Of a stretch of 52,859 nt of DNA, positions 7,463 to 17,868 are shown one piece after another. This stretch comes from Candidatus Gastranaerophilales bacterium (GTDB taxonomy: Bacteria; Cyanobacteriota; Vampirovibrionia; Gastranaerophilales; Gastranaerophilaceae), in contig CALUWL010000006.1 of assembly GCA_944324445.1 (NCBI GenBank), forward strand, positions 1 through 52,859. Reading direction: 5' to 3'. The notes below the pieces were generated by a model, which made no database searches, had not been told where the DNA came from, and worked only from the letters and a program-made list of their open reading frames with translations. A program made the translations under genes and the position numbers. The number at the start of each line of letters is the position of its first letter. Position 1 is the first letter of the stretch.

Positions 7463-10273
7463 TTAATCTTCTATTGCATGTTTACAATCTTTGCAGATGC
7501 CGTTTTCGTCAAGTTCTCTGTATTTCCAGCAACGGGCACATTTTTTACCTTTTGCTTTTATGACTTTGACATTGTAGTCTTCTGAATTATATTCATTTAA
7601 GATTTCTGCATTTTGATTTTCAGTATAAACATGGGATACAATATATAAATCCCCCAATAGCTTAGAATATTTGTTTAATAGTGCCATTTTTTCTTTGTCG
7701 TCGGATGAAATAATAATATCAGCTTCCAGTGATGAACCTATTGTTTTTGGTTCATTTGAACGCAGTGGTTCAATTGCTTTTGACACTATTTCTCTTGTTT
7801 TTAACAGTTTTGAAAATTCTTCATCAAGCGCTTCATTTTCCCATTCGGGCTTTGCTTTTGCCCAATCAGTCAAAAGAACACTTTTTCTGTCTTTTAAATT
7901 TTCATTCATATTAAGCCAGATATCTTCTGCTTGATGAGGCATAACCGGAACCAAAATTTTTAATAGAACATGCAAAATTTCATACATAACACTCTGGCAT
8001 GCTCTTCTTGAGAGTGATTTTTTGCCTTTTGTGTAGAGTCTATCTTTTACAATATCAAGATAGAAAGAGCTTAAATCTGCGCTTGCAAAGTTTTGTAAGT
8101 GTTGAAAATATTTGTAAAATTCATACGTTTCAAATGAGCTATCCACGTTTTTAATTAGTTTTGCAAGTTTTGATAGAGCAAATTTATCTATTTCTTCAAG
8201 ATTGTCATATTCTACGTAATCTTTTTTAGGGTCGAAATCAAATAAGTTACCAAGCAAAAATCTTATAGTGTTTCTTGTTTTTTTGAACACTTCAACAAGT
8301 TGTTTAATTAGATTATCGCCGATTTTAACATCGTTTCTGTAATCTACGCTTGCAGCCCATAATCTTAAAACGTCGCAACCGTAAACTTTTATAATTTCTT
8401 GCGGCGCAACAACGTTGCCTAATGATTTAGACATTTTTCTGCCTTCGCCATCCAGTACAAAACCATGGGTTAAAACGTTTTTATAGGGCGCGATTTCCTT
8501 TGTTGCGCTTGCAATTAACAATGATGATTGGAACCAGCCTCTGTGCTGATCTGAACCTTCAAGGTACATATCAACAGGAAGAACCTCGCTTCCGTCTGTT
8601 TGAAATTCATCTTTTCTTGCTTCAACAACAGCAGCCCAAGATGAACCGGAATCGAACCAAACATCCATTATGTCGTTTTCTTTAATGAATTCTTCGCAGC
8701 CGCATTCGCATTTATATCCTTGCGGAAGAAAATCTTTTGCTTCATATTTTACCCAAGCATCCGAGGATTCTTCTCTGAATTTATCAGCTATGATTTTAAT
8801 TGTTTCTTCATTTATTATTGATTTTCCGCATTTTTTACAATAAATAATCGGAATAGGCACACCCCATGCTCTTTGTCTTGAAATGCACCATTCGGAACGA
8901 TTTTCAACCATGTTTGAAATTCTTTTTTCGCCTGATGAAGGATACCAATTTACTTTTTTGATATTTTCAAGGGCATTATCTTTAAACATAGAAACTTTAA
9001 CAAACCATTGAGGAGTTGAACGGTACATAACAGGGTTTTTGCATCTCCAGCAATGCGGGTAAGAGTGGCTTATATCTTGAGATTTAATCAGAGCGCCGCA
9101 ATCTTTTAATTTTTCTATTACCATTCTATCGCCTTTATAGTATGGAATTCCTTTTAAATCAGGAACCTCATCCGTCCAGCAGCCTTTTGAATCAAACGGA
9201 GAAAATGTTTCAAGACCGTATTTTTGCCCTACTTCCCAGTCTTCAAGACCATGTCCCGGGGCAGTATGAACGGCTCCAACTCCGGCATCAAGCGTAACGT
9301 GATCGCCGAGTATTATTAGCGATGTTTTTTCGTATAAAGGATGTTTTGCTTTGAAATATTCAAATTCAGATCCCTTTAGGGTGCCTAGGATTTTGATATT
9401 TTCCCATTCAACTTCTTTAGTGAAGTTTTCAAGTAATTCACTTGCAACAAAATAATTTTCGCCGTTGTATTCAAAAATTGTGTAGTCAAATCTTGAATTC
9501 AAGCAAATTCCAAGATTTGAAGGAATTGTCCAAGGAGTTGTTGTCCAGATGATTGAATATAATTTATTATTTGTTTCAATGTTTGCTTTTTTGTATAGTT
9601 TTTCGCTTTCCAATACTTCAAATTTTACATAAATTGAAGTTGATGTGATATCTGCATATTCAACTTCTGCTTCAGCTAATGCTGTTTCACAGTCAGCACA
9701 CCAATAAACAGGTTTTAAACCTTTTTGGATATATCCTTTTTTATACATATCCCAAAAAAGCTCAATTTGTTTTGCTTCAAAATCCGGTGCAATTGTAATA
9801 TAGGGATGTTCCCAATCACCTAAAACACCAAGACGTCTAAAGTTTGCTTCTTGTCCTTTTAGATTTTTTGCAGCGAATTCTCTGCATTTTTGTCTTAATT
9901 CAAGAGGTGTTAGAGCGCTTCTTCCGCCTTTTATTGTTTTAACTACCGCATTTTCAATCGGCAGACCGTGAGCATCATACCCTGGAATATATGGAGTGTA
10001 GAAACCTTGTTGGGTTTTATATTTTAATACGATATCTTTTAAAATTTTATTCATTGCTGTTCCGATGTGGATTTTGTCGGAGCTTAAGTATGGAGGACCG
10101 TCATGGAGAATAAAACTTTTGTTGCCTTTATTTTTTTCAAGCATTTTTTCATAAATTTTATTTTCTTCCCAAAATTTTTGAATTTCAATTTCTCTATTGG
10201 CTGCATTAGCCCTCATGGCTAATGTGGTTGAAGGAAGGTTTAAAGTGTCTTTTAATTGTTTTTCTTCTATCAT
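7463..10273 (-). CDS. ileS: Isoleucyl-tRNA synthetase
   Basis: This class I synthetase charges tRNA(Ile). The 936-residue product has the first ATP-binding signature as HIGT (residues 69-72) in place of the usual HIGH, with an unusual SSDK stretch before it; KMSKS lies near residue 612. The CP1 editing domain and the anticodon-binding region are present, and the C-terminus has the bacterial zinc site (CARCW and CKDC). The start has AGAGGAT upstream. Its N-terminal sequence [16 protein letters not shown] fits bacterial-type IleS. Rubrerythrin follows closely. secA is divergent, 164 bases away; no T-box fits in that gap. Confidence 0.97.
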   Translation of the reverse strand: MIEEKQLKDTLNLPSTTLAMRANAANREIEIQKFWEENKIYEKMLEKNKGNKSFILHDGPPYLSSDKIHIGTAMNKILKDIVLKYKTQQGFYTPYIPGYDAHGLPIENAVVKTIKGGRSALTPLELRQKCREFAAKNLKGQEANFRRLGVLGDWEHPYITIAPDFEAKQIELFWDMYKKGYIQKGLKPVYWCADCETALAEAEVEYADITSTSIYVKFEVLESEKLYKKANIETNNKLYSIIWTTTPWTIPSNLGICLNSRFDYTIFEYNGENYFVASELLENFTKEVEWENIKILGTLKGSEFEYFKAKHPLYEKTSLIILGDHVTLDAGVGAVHTAPGHGLEDWEVGQKYGLETFSPFDSKGCWTDEVPDLKGIPYYKGDRMVIEKLKDCGALIKSQDISHSYPHCWRCKNPVMYRSTPQWFVKVSMFKDNALENIKKVNWYPSSGEKRISNMVENRSEWCISRQRAWGVPIPIIYCKKCGKSIINEETIKIIADKFREESSDAWVKYEAKDFLPQGYKCECGCEEFIKENDIMDVWFDSGSSWAAVVEARKDEFQTDGSEVLPVDMYLEGSDQHRGWFQSSLLIASATKEIAPYKNVLTHGFVLDGEGRKMSKSLGNVVAPQEIIKVYGCDVLRLWAASVDYRNDVKIGDNLIKQLVEVFKKTRNTIRFLLGNLFDFDPKKDYVEYDNLEEIDKFALSKLAKLIKNVDSSFETYEFYKYFQHLQNFASADLSSFYLDIVKDRLYTKGKKSLSRRACQSVMYEILHVLLKILVPVMPHQAEDIWLNMNENLKDRKSVLLTDWAKAKPEWENEALDEEFSKLLKTREIVSKAIEPLRSNEPKTIGSSLEADIIISSDDKEKMALLNKYSKLLGDLYIVSHVYTENQNAEILNEYNSEDYNVKVIKAKGKKCARCWKYRELDENGICKDCKHAIED

Positions 10274-10437
10274 TTTTAATCCTCTTTTTTGTTTTGTCGG
10301 TTAAATAAATTATACAATAAAATTATATCTTGTTGAAAGTTTTCGTTTCTTTTTTATAGCCGATTGTCGTATTTGTCTGTTTTTTTATTTTTGTGTTAAT
10401 ATTTTAAAAGCAAAATATTATATTACTTGAGGATTTT

Positions 10438-13077
10438 ATGGCTTTAGTTGATGTACTTTTAAAAATTTTCAAAGACCCTAACGTTAGAAAAATTAATAAG
10501 ATCATGCCTATTGTAGATGGGATAAACGCTCTTGAAGAAGAATTTTCAAAGCTTACTGATGATGAATTGAAAGCTAAAACAGCTGAATTTAAAGAGATAT
10601 TATCAAAAAGACCGACAAGTACCGATATTAAACAAGATAGAATACTTGAAAAACAAGCGCTTGATGAAATATTGCCTGAAGCTTTTGCAACAGTTAGAGA
10701 AGCAGGTAAGCGTGTATTAAATTTGCGCCATTTTGATGTTCAATTAATTGGCGGAATATTTCTCCATGAAGGTCATATAGCAGAAATGAGAACAGGTGAA
10801 GGTAAAACGCTTGTTGCGACATTGCCTGCATATTTAAATGCGCTAACAGGAAAAGGAGTCCATGTGGTTACTGTCAACGACTACCTTGCAAAGCGCGATA
10901 GAGATTGGATGGGAAAAATATATGAATTTTTAGGGCTTAGCGTTGGGGTAATTCTTTCCAGCGGAGAATATAACAGCTATGAAAGCAAAAAAGAAGCCTA
11001 CAAATGCGATATTACTTATGGAACAAACAATGAATTCGGTTTTGATTATTTAAGAGATAACATGGCGACTGATTTAGATGCACTTGTTCAAAGACCATAT
11101 AATTACGCAATTATTGACGAAGTTGATTCTATTTTAATTGATGAAGCAAGAACTCCTTTGATTATTTCGGGTCGTTTGGAAAAATCTGCTCAAACATATA
11201 AAATCATGGCTCAAATTGCGCCTTTGTTAAAAAAAGATATTCACTATGAAGTTGATGAAAAAAATAAAAATATAATTTTTACGGAAGAAGGCGTAATTAA
11301 AGCAGAGGAACTTTTAAAAGTCGATGAATTGTTTGATGTTAAAACTCAATATGCTCACTATCTTCTGCAGGCGCTTAAAGCAAAAGAACTTTTTATTAAA
11401 GATACGGATTATGTAATAAAAGATAATCAAATTATGATAGTAGACGAATTTACAGGCCGTATTATGGAAGGAAGACGCTGGTCTGAAGGTTTGCATCAGG
11501 CAATTGAAGCAAAAGAAGGGGTTAAAATTCAAGATGAAACACAAACGCTGGCTTCAATTACTTTTCAAAATTTATTCAGATTGTATCCTAAGTTATCAGG
11601 TATGACCGGTACTGCTATGACTGAAGAAGCTGAATTTGGAAAAATTTATAATCTTCAGGTAACACAAATTCCAACTAATAAAGAAGATATAAGAATTAAT
11701 TACCCTGATGTTATATATAAAACCAAAGAAAAGAAATATGAATATGTTGCTCGTGAAATAGCAGAGATGAAGAAATTAGGAAGACCAACGTTGGTTGGTA
11801 CAATTTCAATAGAAAAATCCGAGTATCTTTCTTCTTTGCTTAAAAAAATGGGAATAAAACATAATGTGCTAAATGCTAAACACCATGAAAAAGAAGCATA
11901 TATTATAGCTCAAGCAGGCAGAGTTGGAGCTGTTACTATTGCTACCAATATGGCAGGTAGAGGTACTGACATTTTGCTTGGCGGAAATGCTGAGTATCTT
12001 GCAAAAGAAGAGCTTGATAAAAAAGGAATTACAAAAGAAAACCCTGATTATGAAAATTTAAAAAATGAAGCACTAGAAAAAGCAAGGCAAATAACTCAAA
12101 AAGAACATGATGAAGTTGTTAAACGCGGAGGATTACATGTAATCGGTACAGAACGTCATGAATCTAGAAGAATTGATAATCAATTAAGGGGTCGTGCTGC
12201 TCGTCAGGGAGATCCTGGGTCAACTAAATTTTTCTTATCTTTAGAAGATGATTTAATGAGAATATTTGGCGGTGAAAAGATAGCAAAATTAATGACTATG
12301 TTAAATGTTGATGATGATACTGCAATTGAAAACGTATTAATTACTCGCCAAATTGAATCTGCTCAAAAGAAAGTTGAAACTTATCATTTTGATATAAGAA
12401 AATCAGTCCTTGAATATGATGATGTAATGAATATTCAGCGTGAAAAATTCTATTATCAGAGAAGAAGAGTTCTAGCAAGTGAAAATCTTTCAGATGATAT
12501 TAAATTCATGATGTTAAAAGAAACAGATAGAATTTTATCTCAATATATAAGTAAAGATATGTCCCCTCAAGAATATATTTACGATGATCTTGTTATGTTT
12601 ATAAAAGAATTTGTAAGCGTATTTCCTCAACTTAAAGATAAAATTAAAGTTGAAGATATTAAAGATTTAAGAGCTTATGAAATAAGTTCAAAACTAAAAG
12701 AGCTTGCAACTGCTTGTTATAAACAATTTGAAATAGATACAATAGATAACTTTAATCAAGTTATGGAAAAATATTATGGTGATGATTTTGTTCGCCAAGA
12801 ACCGTTTAAAGATGATAATATAGTTCGTCACATAGAAAGAGATATTTTATTACAGGTGGTTGATGCTAAATGGATTGATCATTTGGGAAATATTGACATG
12901 CTAAAAGATTCAATTGGACTTGTTGCATACGGACAAAAAGATCCTTTGATAGAATATAAAAAAGAAGCTTATAACTTATTTAATGCTCTTATGGCAGAAA
13001 TTCAATCAGAAACAGTAAGACACTTATTTAGAGCAAAATTTGGTGTTCAGGTTTTTGATGAAGCTGAACAAGCTTAA
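10438..13077 (+). CDS. secA: Protein translocase ATPase SecA
   Basis: SecA drives secretory proteins through SecYEG. The 879-residue product has Walker A (MRTGEGKT, about residue 118), the DEVDSILIDEARTPL block (about 228-242), the preprotein cross-linking domain, the second nucleotide-binding fold with NMAGRGTDI and GRAARQGDPG, and the helical scaffold with VDAKWIDHL near the C-terminus. The usual C-terminal cysteine-rich SEC-C zinc tail is absent: the protein ends soon after the helical wing domain (FGVQVFDEAEQA). GAGGA precedes the ATG. It ends three bases from the convergent dxr gene with no visible terminator between them. Confidence 0.97.
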   Translation: MALVDVLLKIFKDPNVRKINKIMPIVDGINALEEEFSKLTDDELKAKTAEFKEILSKRPTSTDIKQDRILEKQALDEILPEAFATVREAGKRVLNLRHFDVQLIGGIFLHEGHIAEMRTGEGKTLVATLPAYLNALTGKGVHVVTVNDYLAKRDRDWMGKIYEFLGLSVGVILSSGEYNSYESKKEAYKCDITYGTNNEFGFDYLRDNMATDLDALVQRPYNYAIIDEVDSILIDEARTPLIISGRLEKSAQTYKIMAQIAPLLKKDIHYEVDEKNKNIIFTEEGVIKAEELLKVDELFDVKTQYAHYLLQALKAKELFIKDTDYVIKDNQIMIVDEFTGRIMEGRRWSEGLHQAIEAKEGVKIQDETQTLASITFQNLFRLYPKLSGMTGTAMTEEAEFGKIYNLQVTQIPTNKEDIRINYPDVIYKTKEKKYEYVAREIAEMKKLGRPTLVGTISIEKSEYLSSLLKKMGIKHNVLNAKHHEKEAYIIAQAGRVGAVTIATNMAGRGTDILLGGNAEYLAKEELDKKGITKENPDYENLKNEALEKARQITQKEHDEVVKRGGLHVIGTERHESRRIDNQLRGRAARQGDPGSTKFFLSLEDDLMRIFGGEKIAKLMTMLNVDDDTAIENVLITRQIESAQKKVETYHFDIRKSVLEYDDVMNIQREKFYYQRRRVLASENLSDDIKFMMLKETDRILSQYISKDMSPQEYIYDDLVMFIKEFVSVFPQLKDKIKVEDIKDLRAYEISSKLKELATACYKQFEIDTIDNFNQVMEKYYGDDFVRQEPFKDDNIVRHIERDILLQVVDAKWIDHLGNIDMLKDSIGLVAYGQKDPLIEYKKEAYNLFNALMAEIQSETVRHLFRAKFGVQVFDEAEQA

Positions 13078-13080
13078 AAG

Positions 13081-14211
13081 TTAGATTTGAGAAAGTCTTG
13101 TTCGGATTTCTTTGTCTTTTTCAAAGATTTCCTCTATTGTGGGATTTTGTATATTTTTTGATGATTTTATTTCTTTAAATATTATTTTTTCTATATCGAG
13201 AAAGTTTATCTTACCTTCTAAAAATTTATAGACGGCAATTTCGTTTGCAGCGTTTAAAATAGCAGGCATGATACCGCCTGTTTTGCCGCATTCAATAGTT
13301 AATTTTAATAATGGAAATTTGTTAAAATCAGGTTCAAAAAAGTTCATCTGTCTACCCCAAGGACAAAAGCTATCTGTTTTTATGCCGGATTTTCTTTCGG
13401 GATATGTTATAGCGTATTGAATTGGAATGTGCATAGATGGAGTGCCTATTTGAGCTAAAAAAGAACCGTCTGTAAATTCGACAAATGAATGTACAAGACT
13501 TTCGGGGTGAATTACAACTTTTATTCTGTCGTAGTCAAAATTATATAAGTGGTGCGCTTCAATTACTTCCAGACCTTTATTAACAAGTGTTGCGCAATCT
13601 ACTGTTATTTTTTTGCCCATATTCCATCTTGGGTGATTAAGAGCTTCTTTTGCTGAGAATTTTTCCATTTCTTCTCTTGTGTTATTTAAAAAAGGTCCGC
13701 CTGAAGCTGTTATCCACAGTCTTTTTGCATAAGGGTTATCTACTTTATTTATACATTGCAATATTGCAGAATGCTCAGAATCTATAGGAATAATAGGGGT
13801 ATTATATTCTTTTGCTTTTTTCATTACAATGTCGCCTGCCATAACAAGAGTTTCTTTGTTTGCAAGAGCTATTGTTTTTTTGTTTTCTATTGCTTTTAAA
13901 ACTGTTTTAACGCTTACTATTCCGCTTGTTGCAACAACTAAGATATCATATTGGGTTTTAATTAGTTCAAATAAACCTTCTTCTTTTGAGAAAAATTTTG
14001 TTTTGGGATATATTTCAGATAAAATTTTTGCATCTTCAAAATCTTTAGTGCAAACATATTTTGGGGAATACTTTTCAATTTGTTTTTTAACTAATTCTAT
14101 ATTTTTTCCGCATGAAATAGCTAAAACCTTGTAATCTTCAAGTTTATCTATAACTTGCAGGGTTTGTGTTCCTATTGAACCTGTTGAACCAAGAATTATA
14201 ACGTTTTTCAT
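13081..14211 (-). CDS. dxr: 1-deoxy-D-xylulose 5-phosphate reductoisomerase
   Basis: DXR makes 2-C-methyl-D-erythritol 4-phosphate with NADPH, the committed step of the MEP isoprenoid pathway. The 376-residue product shows the Rossmann motif LGSTGSIG, NKETLVMAG, the metal-binding PIDSEHSA, the flexible-loop region around ASGGPF and HPRWNMGKK, and VNKGLEVIEAH. The length is normal. It is the last gene of a minus-strand unit with hemW and two small genes; the spacing from the gene upstream is two bases. Confidence 0.97.
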   Translation of the reverse strand: MKNVIILGSTGSIGTQTLQVIDKLEDYKVLAISCGKNIELVKKQIEKYSPKYVCTKDFEDAKILSEIYPKTKFFSKEEGLFELIKTQYDILVVATSGIVSVKTVLKAIENKKTIALANKETLVMAGDIVMKKAKEYNTPIIPIDSEHSAILQCINKVDNPYAKRLWITASGGPFLNNTREEMEKFSAKEALNHPRWNMGKKITVDCATLVNKGLEVIEAHHLYNFDYDRIKVVIHPESLVHSFVEFTDGSFLAQIGTPSMHIPIQYAITYPERKSGIKTDSFCPWGRQMNFFEPDFNKFPLLKLTIECGKTGGIMPAILNAANEIAVYKFLEGKINFLDIEKIIFKEIKSSKNIQNPTIEEIFEKDKEIRTRLSQI

Positions 14212-14213
14212 AG

Positions 14214-14531
14214 TTAATTATTTTCTTTTTGACTGTCTTTTTTGATAAAATTACACATTTCTTCAAGACGATTGTCTTCTGTCTTTTCCATATATTCTTC
14301 TATGTTTTTAACTTTGTTTAATTTTAGAGCAAGTTCGTATAATAAAACACAATCATTGCATAATCTGTATTTTGAATATTGAATAGAGCCGGCTAGGGGC
14401 TTGGATTTAGCGCATGCGCTGCAATCAAACAATTCAAATTCGCTTTCAGGGTTTTCTTCAATATCATCAAGCTTCATTTGATAGATGACTTGCTGCATAT
14501 CTTTGACGATTTTTTCTCTATTATTGTCCAT
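14214..14531 (-). CDS. Small four-cysteine (zinc-ribbon-like) protein
   Basis: This 105-residue product has two cysteine pairs, CSAC near residue 37 and CNDC near residue 58, spaced as in a small treble-clef or ribbon metal site; the remainder is helical and charged. No family is recognised. It overlaps the gene upstream by eleven bases and lies two bases before dxr, so it is part of the same transcript. A structural or regulatory metal-binding role is only an inference. Confidence 0.75.
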   Translation of the reverse strand: MDNNREKIVKDMQQVIYQMKLDDIEENPESEFELFDCSACAKSKPLAGSIQYSKYRLCNDCVLLYELALKLNKVKNIEEYMEKTEDNRLEEMCNFIKKDSQKENN

Positions 14532-14874
14532 TTTCTTCTTTCAGACTTGTAAACATACCTTGCATTATATTTTGAAAATCTTCATCTTGCAAGCTTGAAG
14601 CACTTTTAAAAATTCTGTTTATAGGCAGATTTTTATCGTACCATCTTCTTTTGTAGCTTTGAGAAAATAAACCTACGACTCTTTCTACGCCAAGACTTAA
14701 TGGGGGTTCATCCAGTTCCCTTGAATTTGATTTAATAACATCGATTACTTTTAAAACCTCTCTTGCAATGTCGTAATGTGATTGCAGGGAAAGATTTTTT
14801 AATATATCTAAAACCTCATCCGTATAAGGTTTTATATCGTACCATCTTTTGAGTTCGTAGTTTTTTGTTTGCAT
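14521..14874 (-). CDS. Hypothetical helical protein in the hemW-dxr unit
   Basis: The 117-residue product is soluble and mostly helical, starting MQTKNYELKRWYDI, with no signal peptide or known motif that I recognise. It lies 59 bases after the full hemW reading frame and overlaps the following zinc-ribbon-like gene by eleven bases. The tight overlap suggests the two small proteins are made together. Confidence 0.75.
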   Translation of the reverse strand: MQTKNYELKRWYDIKPYTDEVLDILKNLSLQSHYDIAREVLKVIDVIKSNSRELDEPPLSLGVERVVGLFSQSYKRRWYDKNLPINRIFKSASSLQDEDFQNIMQGMFTSLKEENGQ

Positions 14875-14933
14875 AGTAAAATTTTAAACTTTATTTAAAA
14901 ATCGGGCAATTTTTTAACTTTTTGTAAAATGTA

Positions 14934-15206
14934 CTAAATTTCAATAAATTCGCATAATATTTCGTTTGAAATAAGTATTCCTTCTAAAGTCAGTTTAATT
15001 CCGTTTTTTGTTTTTGCCATTAGTCCTTTGTTGATAAATTTTTTAAATAATTTTTCATATTTTTTATAAGTGTCAATGTTGTATTTTTGATTTATTGTTT
15101 GAAAATCAATACCTTCTTTTAATCTTAGACCAAGAAAAATTTCTTCTTCGATTTGATTTTGTTTGGTTAGTGTTTCGTAAATTTTATTTGTCGGATTTTC
15201 TAAATA
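14934..15206 (-). pseudogene. hemW: hemW C-terminal segment downstream of an in-frame TAA
   Basis: Reading past the TAA at 15207-15209 in the same frame gives 90 more codons (Y-L-E-N-P-T-N-K...) down to a TAG at 14934-14936. The segment includes EEEIFLGLRLKEGIDF, the typical HemW C-terminal winged-helix signature, and KYEKLFKKFINKGLM. The whole frame 14934-16019 would give a protein of about 361 residues, normal for HemW. So one ochre codon splits an otherwise intact gene; it could be a real nonsense mutation, a polymorphism in the assembled population, or a sequence error. Confidence 0.8.
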
Positions 15207-16019
15207 TTATTTCATATTAAAACTATTTGTATATCTTTTGTTTTTAATAAAACCCGATGCGCTCAATCCGAAACCGTAGTAATTTTTTCTTGTCCAATAA
15301 GCAAGATTGTGTTTAGATAGATATTTTTTTGTTTTTGCAAAATTTGAAAATTCATAATGTATAAAATTATTTAGTTTTTCTGTTAGAATTAAATACATTT
15401 CAGCTTGCATACTGTCATCAGGCAGGTTTTTGGGTGTATATTTTTCAAAGTATGTTCCTTTTTCGATTTTTAGACCGTACGATGAAATATGCGTTGGATT
15501 TAACTTAATTGCTTCATTAATTGTCTCTTGCCATATTTTAATATTTTGATTCGGTAATCCGTACATTAAATCGATATTAAAATTTTCAAAATTTACTTTA
15601 TTTAGCCAATCAATAACATTGTAAATATCTTTTTTGGTATGCAATCTGCCGATTGATTGTAATATGTTATTGTCAAAACTTTGTATACCTACACTTATTC
15701 TATTTATGCCGATATTTTTATAGTTTTTAATTTTTTCTAATGTAATGCTATTTGGATTAGCTTCAATTGTGATTTCAGAGTTTAAATCATAATTAAAACA
15801 ATTTAAAATTTTTTCTATTTCAACGCTTTCTAACAATGACGGAGTACCTCCGCCAATATATAAAGTTTTTATTTTTTCATTTTTGTAATGAAACTTAATT
15901 TCTTTAACTAAAGCATTAAGATATTTTTCTTTATAAGAAAGCATTGGAAAAGAGCAAAATGAACAGTAATGACATTTCTTTTCGCAAAAAGGTATATGAA
16001 TATAGACACAATTTACCAT
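15207..16019 (-). CDS. hemW: HemW-type radical SAM heme chaperone, truncated
   Basis: HemW is a radical SAM protein related to coproporphyrinogen dehydrogenase that binds heme and serves in heme insertion. The N-terminus starts IHIPFCEKKCHYCSFC with the cluster cysteines at residues 12, 16 and 19 and a fourth at 22, followed by the SAM-binding GGGTPS. The 270 residues end at NSFNMK because of an in-frame TAA, where family members continue into a winged-helix tail found just beyond (14934-15206). The start is fixed by the short distance to the cysteine motif. The divergent SIS gene starts only 14 bases away. Confidence 0.88.
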   Translation of the reverse strand: MVNCVYIHIPFCEKKCHYCSFCSFPMLSYKEKYLNALVKEIKFHYKNEKIKTLYIGGGTPSLLESVEIEKILNCFNYDLNSEITIEANPNSITLEKIKNYKNIGINRISVGIQSFDNNILQSIGRLHTKKDIYNVIDWLNKVNFENFNIDLMYGLPNQNIKIWQETINEAIKLNPTHISSYGLKIEKGTYFEKYTPKNLPDDSMQAEMYLILTEKLNNFIHYEFSNFAKTKKYLSKHNLAYWTRKNYYGFGLSASGFIKNKRYTNSFNMK

Positions 16020-16033
16020 TTTTACATTATAAT

Positions 16034-17086
16034 ATGAATATGAGTTATGTGATGGAAGCGGAAATTATTTCTCAAGGGGAAATAATTGAAAATTTAATTA
16101 GAAGATATATTGTAAATTACTGTGTTTTAATGGATGTACCTATTGAAATAAAAAGAATTTCAATTGTTGCAGCAGGTTCATCTTATAATGCAGGAGTTTT
16201 TGGAAAGAATTTTTTTGAAAATATATCACAAGTTGAAACGAACGTAAATTATGCAAGTGAAGTTGTAAATTCTTCTTTTAAAACTTTTGATAAGGATACT
16301 CTTTATATTTTAATTAGCCAATCAGGCGAAAGTGTTGATACAGTTGCTGCTATGAAAAAAATCAAGCAAGCTGGAGCTAAGGTTTTATGTATCACAAATA
16401 ACCTTAATTCAACAATGTATAAAGAAGCTGACTACAAGTTTGATATTATGGCAGGCAGAGAGCAGGCAATTGCTGCTACTAAGACTTTTAGTGCAAGTGT
16501 TGTTATGTTATGGCTTATTTCGCTTAAAATTGCTCAAAATAAACACATTGATATATCTGAAGAAACAAAAAATATTTATCTTTTTAGAGAAAATTTTGAA
16601 CTGTTTTTAAAGGATATTGATAATATTGATTTAGCTGCTAAATTCTTATCAAAGAAAAAATCAATTTCTATTGTTGGAATGGGTTTATTTTATGCTCTTA
16701 GTTTAGAAACAGCGCTAAAAATAAAAGAGACAAGCTATATTAATACAACTGCTTATCCTTTGGGGGATTTTATCCATGGGCATTTTGCGGTATTGAATAA
16801 AGAAAATACGATTTTAACATTTGCTTTAAATGATATTAGGGATATTGAATTAAAATTAATTGAAAAAATTCAAAAAACTTATAAAACTAAAACTGTAATT
16901 GTGTCAGATGAATATGAAGATTACAACGCTGACATTTTAATCAAATTTCAAAAAGGACAATCTAAAATTGCAACAATTGTAAATATGATTGCGCTTATTC
17001 AATTATTAGCATTGAAAATTGCTATAAGATTAAGAAGAAATGTTGATAATCCAAAGGGTTTAAATAAGGTTGTAAGAGGCGGTTAA
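16034..17086 (+). CDS. SIS-domain protein resembling the GlmS isomerase half
   Basis: The product (about 350 residues from ATG 16034; ATGs at 16040 and 16052 are alternatives, and none has a good ribosome site) aligns with the C-terminal isomerase half of glucosamine-6-phosphate synthase. It has two SIS sugar-phosphate domains: VAAGSSYNAG, SQSGESVDT, GREQAIAATKTFSA, then SLETALKIKETSY, YPLGDFIHGH and the C-terminal VDNPKGLNKVV. The glutaminase domain is missing, so it may be an ammonia-dependent isomerase or a deglycase of the AgaS/FrlB type. It is five bases before etfB and probably in its operon. An open frame reaches back to 15944 over hemW. Confidence 0.85.
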   Translation: MNMSYVMEAEIISQGEIIENLIRRYIVNYCVLMDVPIEIKRISIVAAGSSYNAGVFGKNFFENISQVETNVNYASEVVNSSFKTFDKDTLYILISQSGESVDTVAAMKKIKQAGAKVLCITNNLNSTMYKEADYKFDIMAGREQAIAATKTFSASVVMLWLISLKIAQNKHIDISEETKNIYLFRENFELFLKDIDNIDLAAKFLSKKKSISIVGMGLFYALSLETALKIKETSYINTTAYPLGDFIHGHFAVLNKENTILTFALNDIRDIELKLIEKIQKTYKTKTVIVSDEYEDYNADILIKFQKGQSKIATIVNMIALIQLLALKIAIRLRRNVDNPKGLNKVVRGG

Positions 17087-17091
17087 TAAGA

Positions 17092-17868
17092 ATGAATATT
17101 GTTGTTTGCATAAAACAAGTACCGGATACTGATGATATAAGGTGGACAAAAGAAAATAATTTAGATAGGGCAAATATGCTATCTAAATTAAATGAGCAAG
17201 ATGAATGGGCGCTTGATTATGCAATTAAAATAAAAAGTAAATTTAGAGATGTTAAAATTACTGCTCTTTCAATGGGGCCTAATCAAGCGAAAGAAGCTCT
17301 TGAATATGCACTTGCAAAAGGAGCAGATAGCGCAATTTTGTTATCTGATAAACTTTTTTCCGGGTCTGATACATACGCAACAGCAAAGATTTTAGCTTGT
17401 GCCATAAGTAAATATTTGGGTGATTTTGATTTAATATTAACAGGGCAAATGGCTTCAGATGGAGATACAGCTCAAACACCCGTGAGCCTTGCTCAAATGC
17501 TTGATATTATTGATGTAACAAATGTTGTTGAAATTCACAACGCAGATAAAAATACAGCGATTGTTTCTCAAAAGCTTGATAACACAATTAATATGATTGA
17601 AATGTCTACGCCTTGTTTGATTGCGGTTAAAAAAGAGTGCAATGAAAAATATAAGCCTTTAATTAATGATTATATCCGTGCTCAAGATACTATTATTCAG
17701 GTTTTAGATGCTGAAAAATTAAATTTAAAAAAAGATGATATTGGAATAATAGGTTCTCCTACTATGGTATACAAAGCTTTTAGACCTGAATTGAATAAAA
17801 ATACGGAAGAAATTAAGGAAGATATTGTTCAAAAAATAATAGATTTTATGCTAAAGGTAAATGAATAA
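17092..17868 (+). CDS. etfB: Electron transfer flavoprotein beta subunit
   Basis: EtfB pairs with EtfA and carries AMP or a second flavin; the heterodimer moves electrons from dehydrogenases to the quinone pool or bifurcates them. The 258-residue product begins MNIVVCIKQVPDTDDIRW, has LNEQDEWALDYAIK and the signature region LILTGQMASDGDTAQTPVSL, which belongs to the nucleotide-binding loop of the family. It overlaps etfA by one base (TAATG). No acyl-CoA dehydrogenase or quinone oxidoreductase partner is in the window, so the electron donor is unknown. Confidence 0.94.
   Translation: MNIVVCIKQVPDTDDIRWTKENNLDRANMLSKLNEQDEWALDYAIKIKSKFRDVKITALSMGPNQAKEALEYALAKGADSAILLSDKLFSGSDTYATAKILACAISKYLGDFDLILTGQMASDGDTAQTPVSLAQMLDIIDVTNVVEIHNADKNTAIVSQKLDNTINMIEMSTPCLIAVKKECNEKYKPLINDYIRAQDTIIQVLDAEKLNLKKDDIGIIGSPTMVYKAFRPELNKNTEEIKEDIVQKIIDFMLKVNE

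Noticed and set aside
10274-10437. T-box riboswitch before ileS
   Set aside because: Only 164 bases separate ileS and secA, shared by two divergent genes, and no T-box sequence or specifier-type stem with terminator was found.
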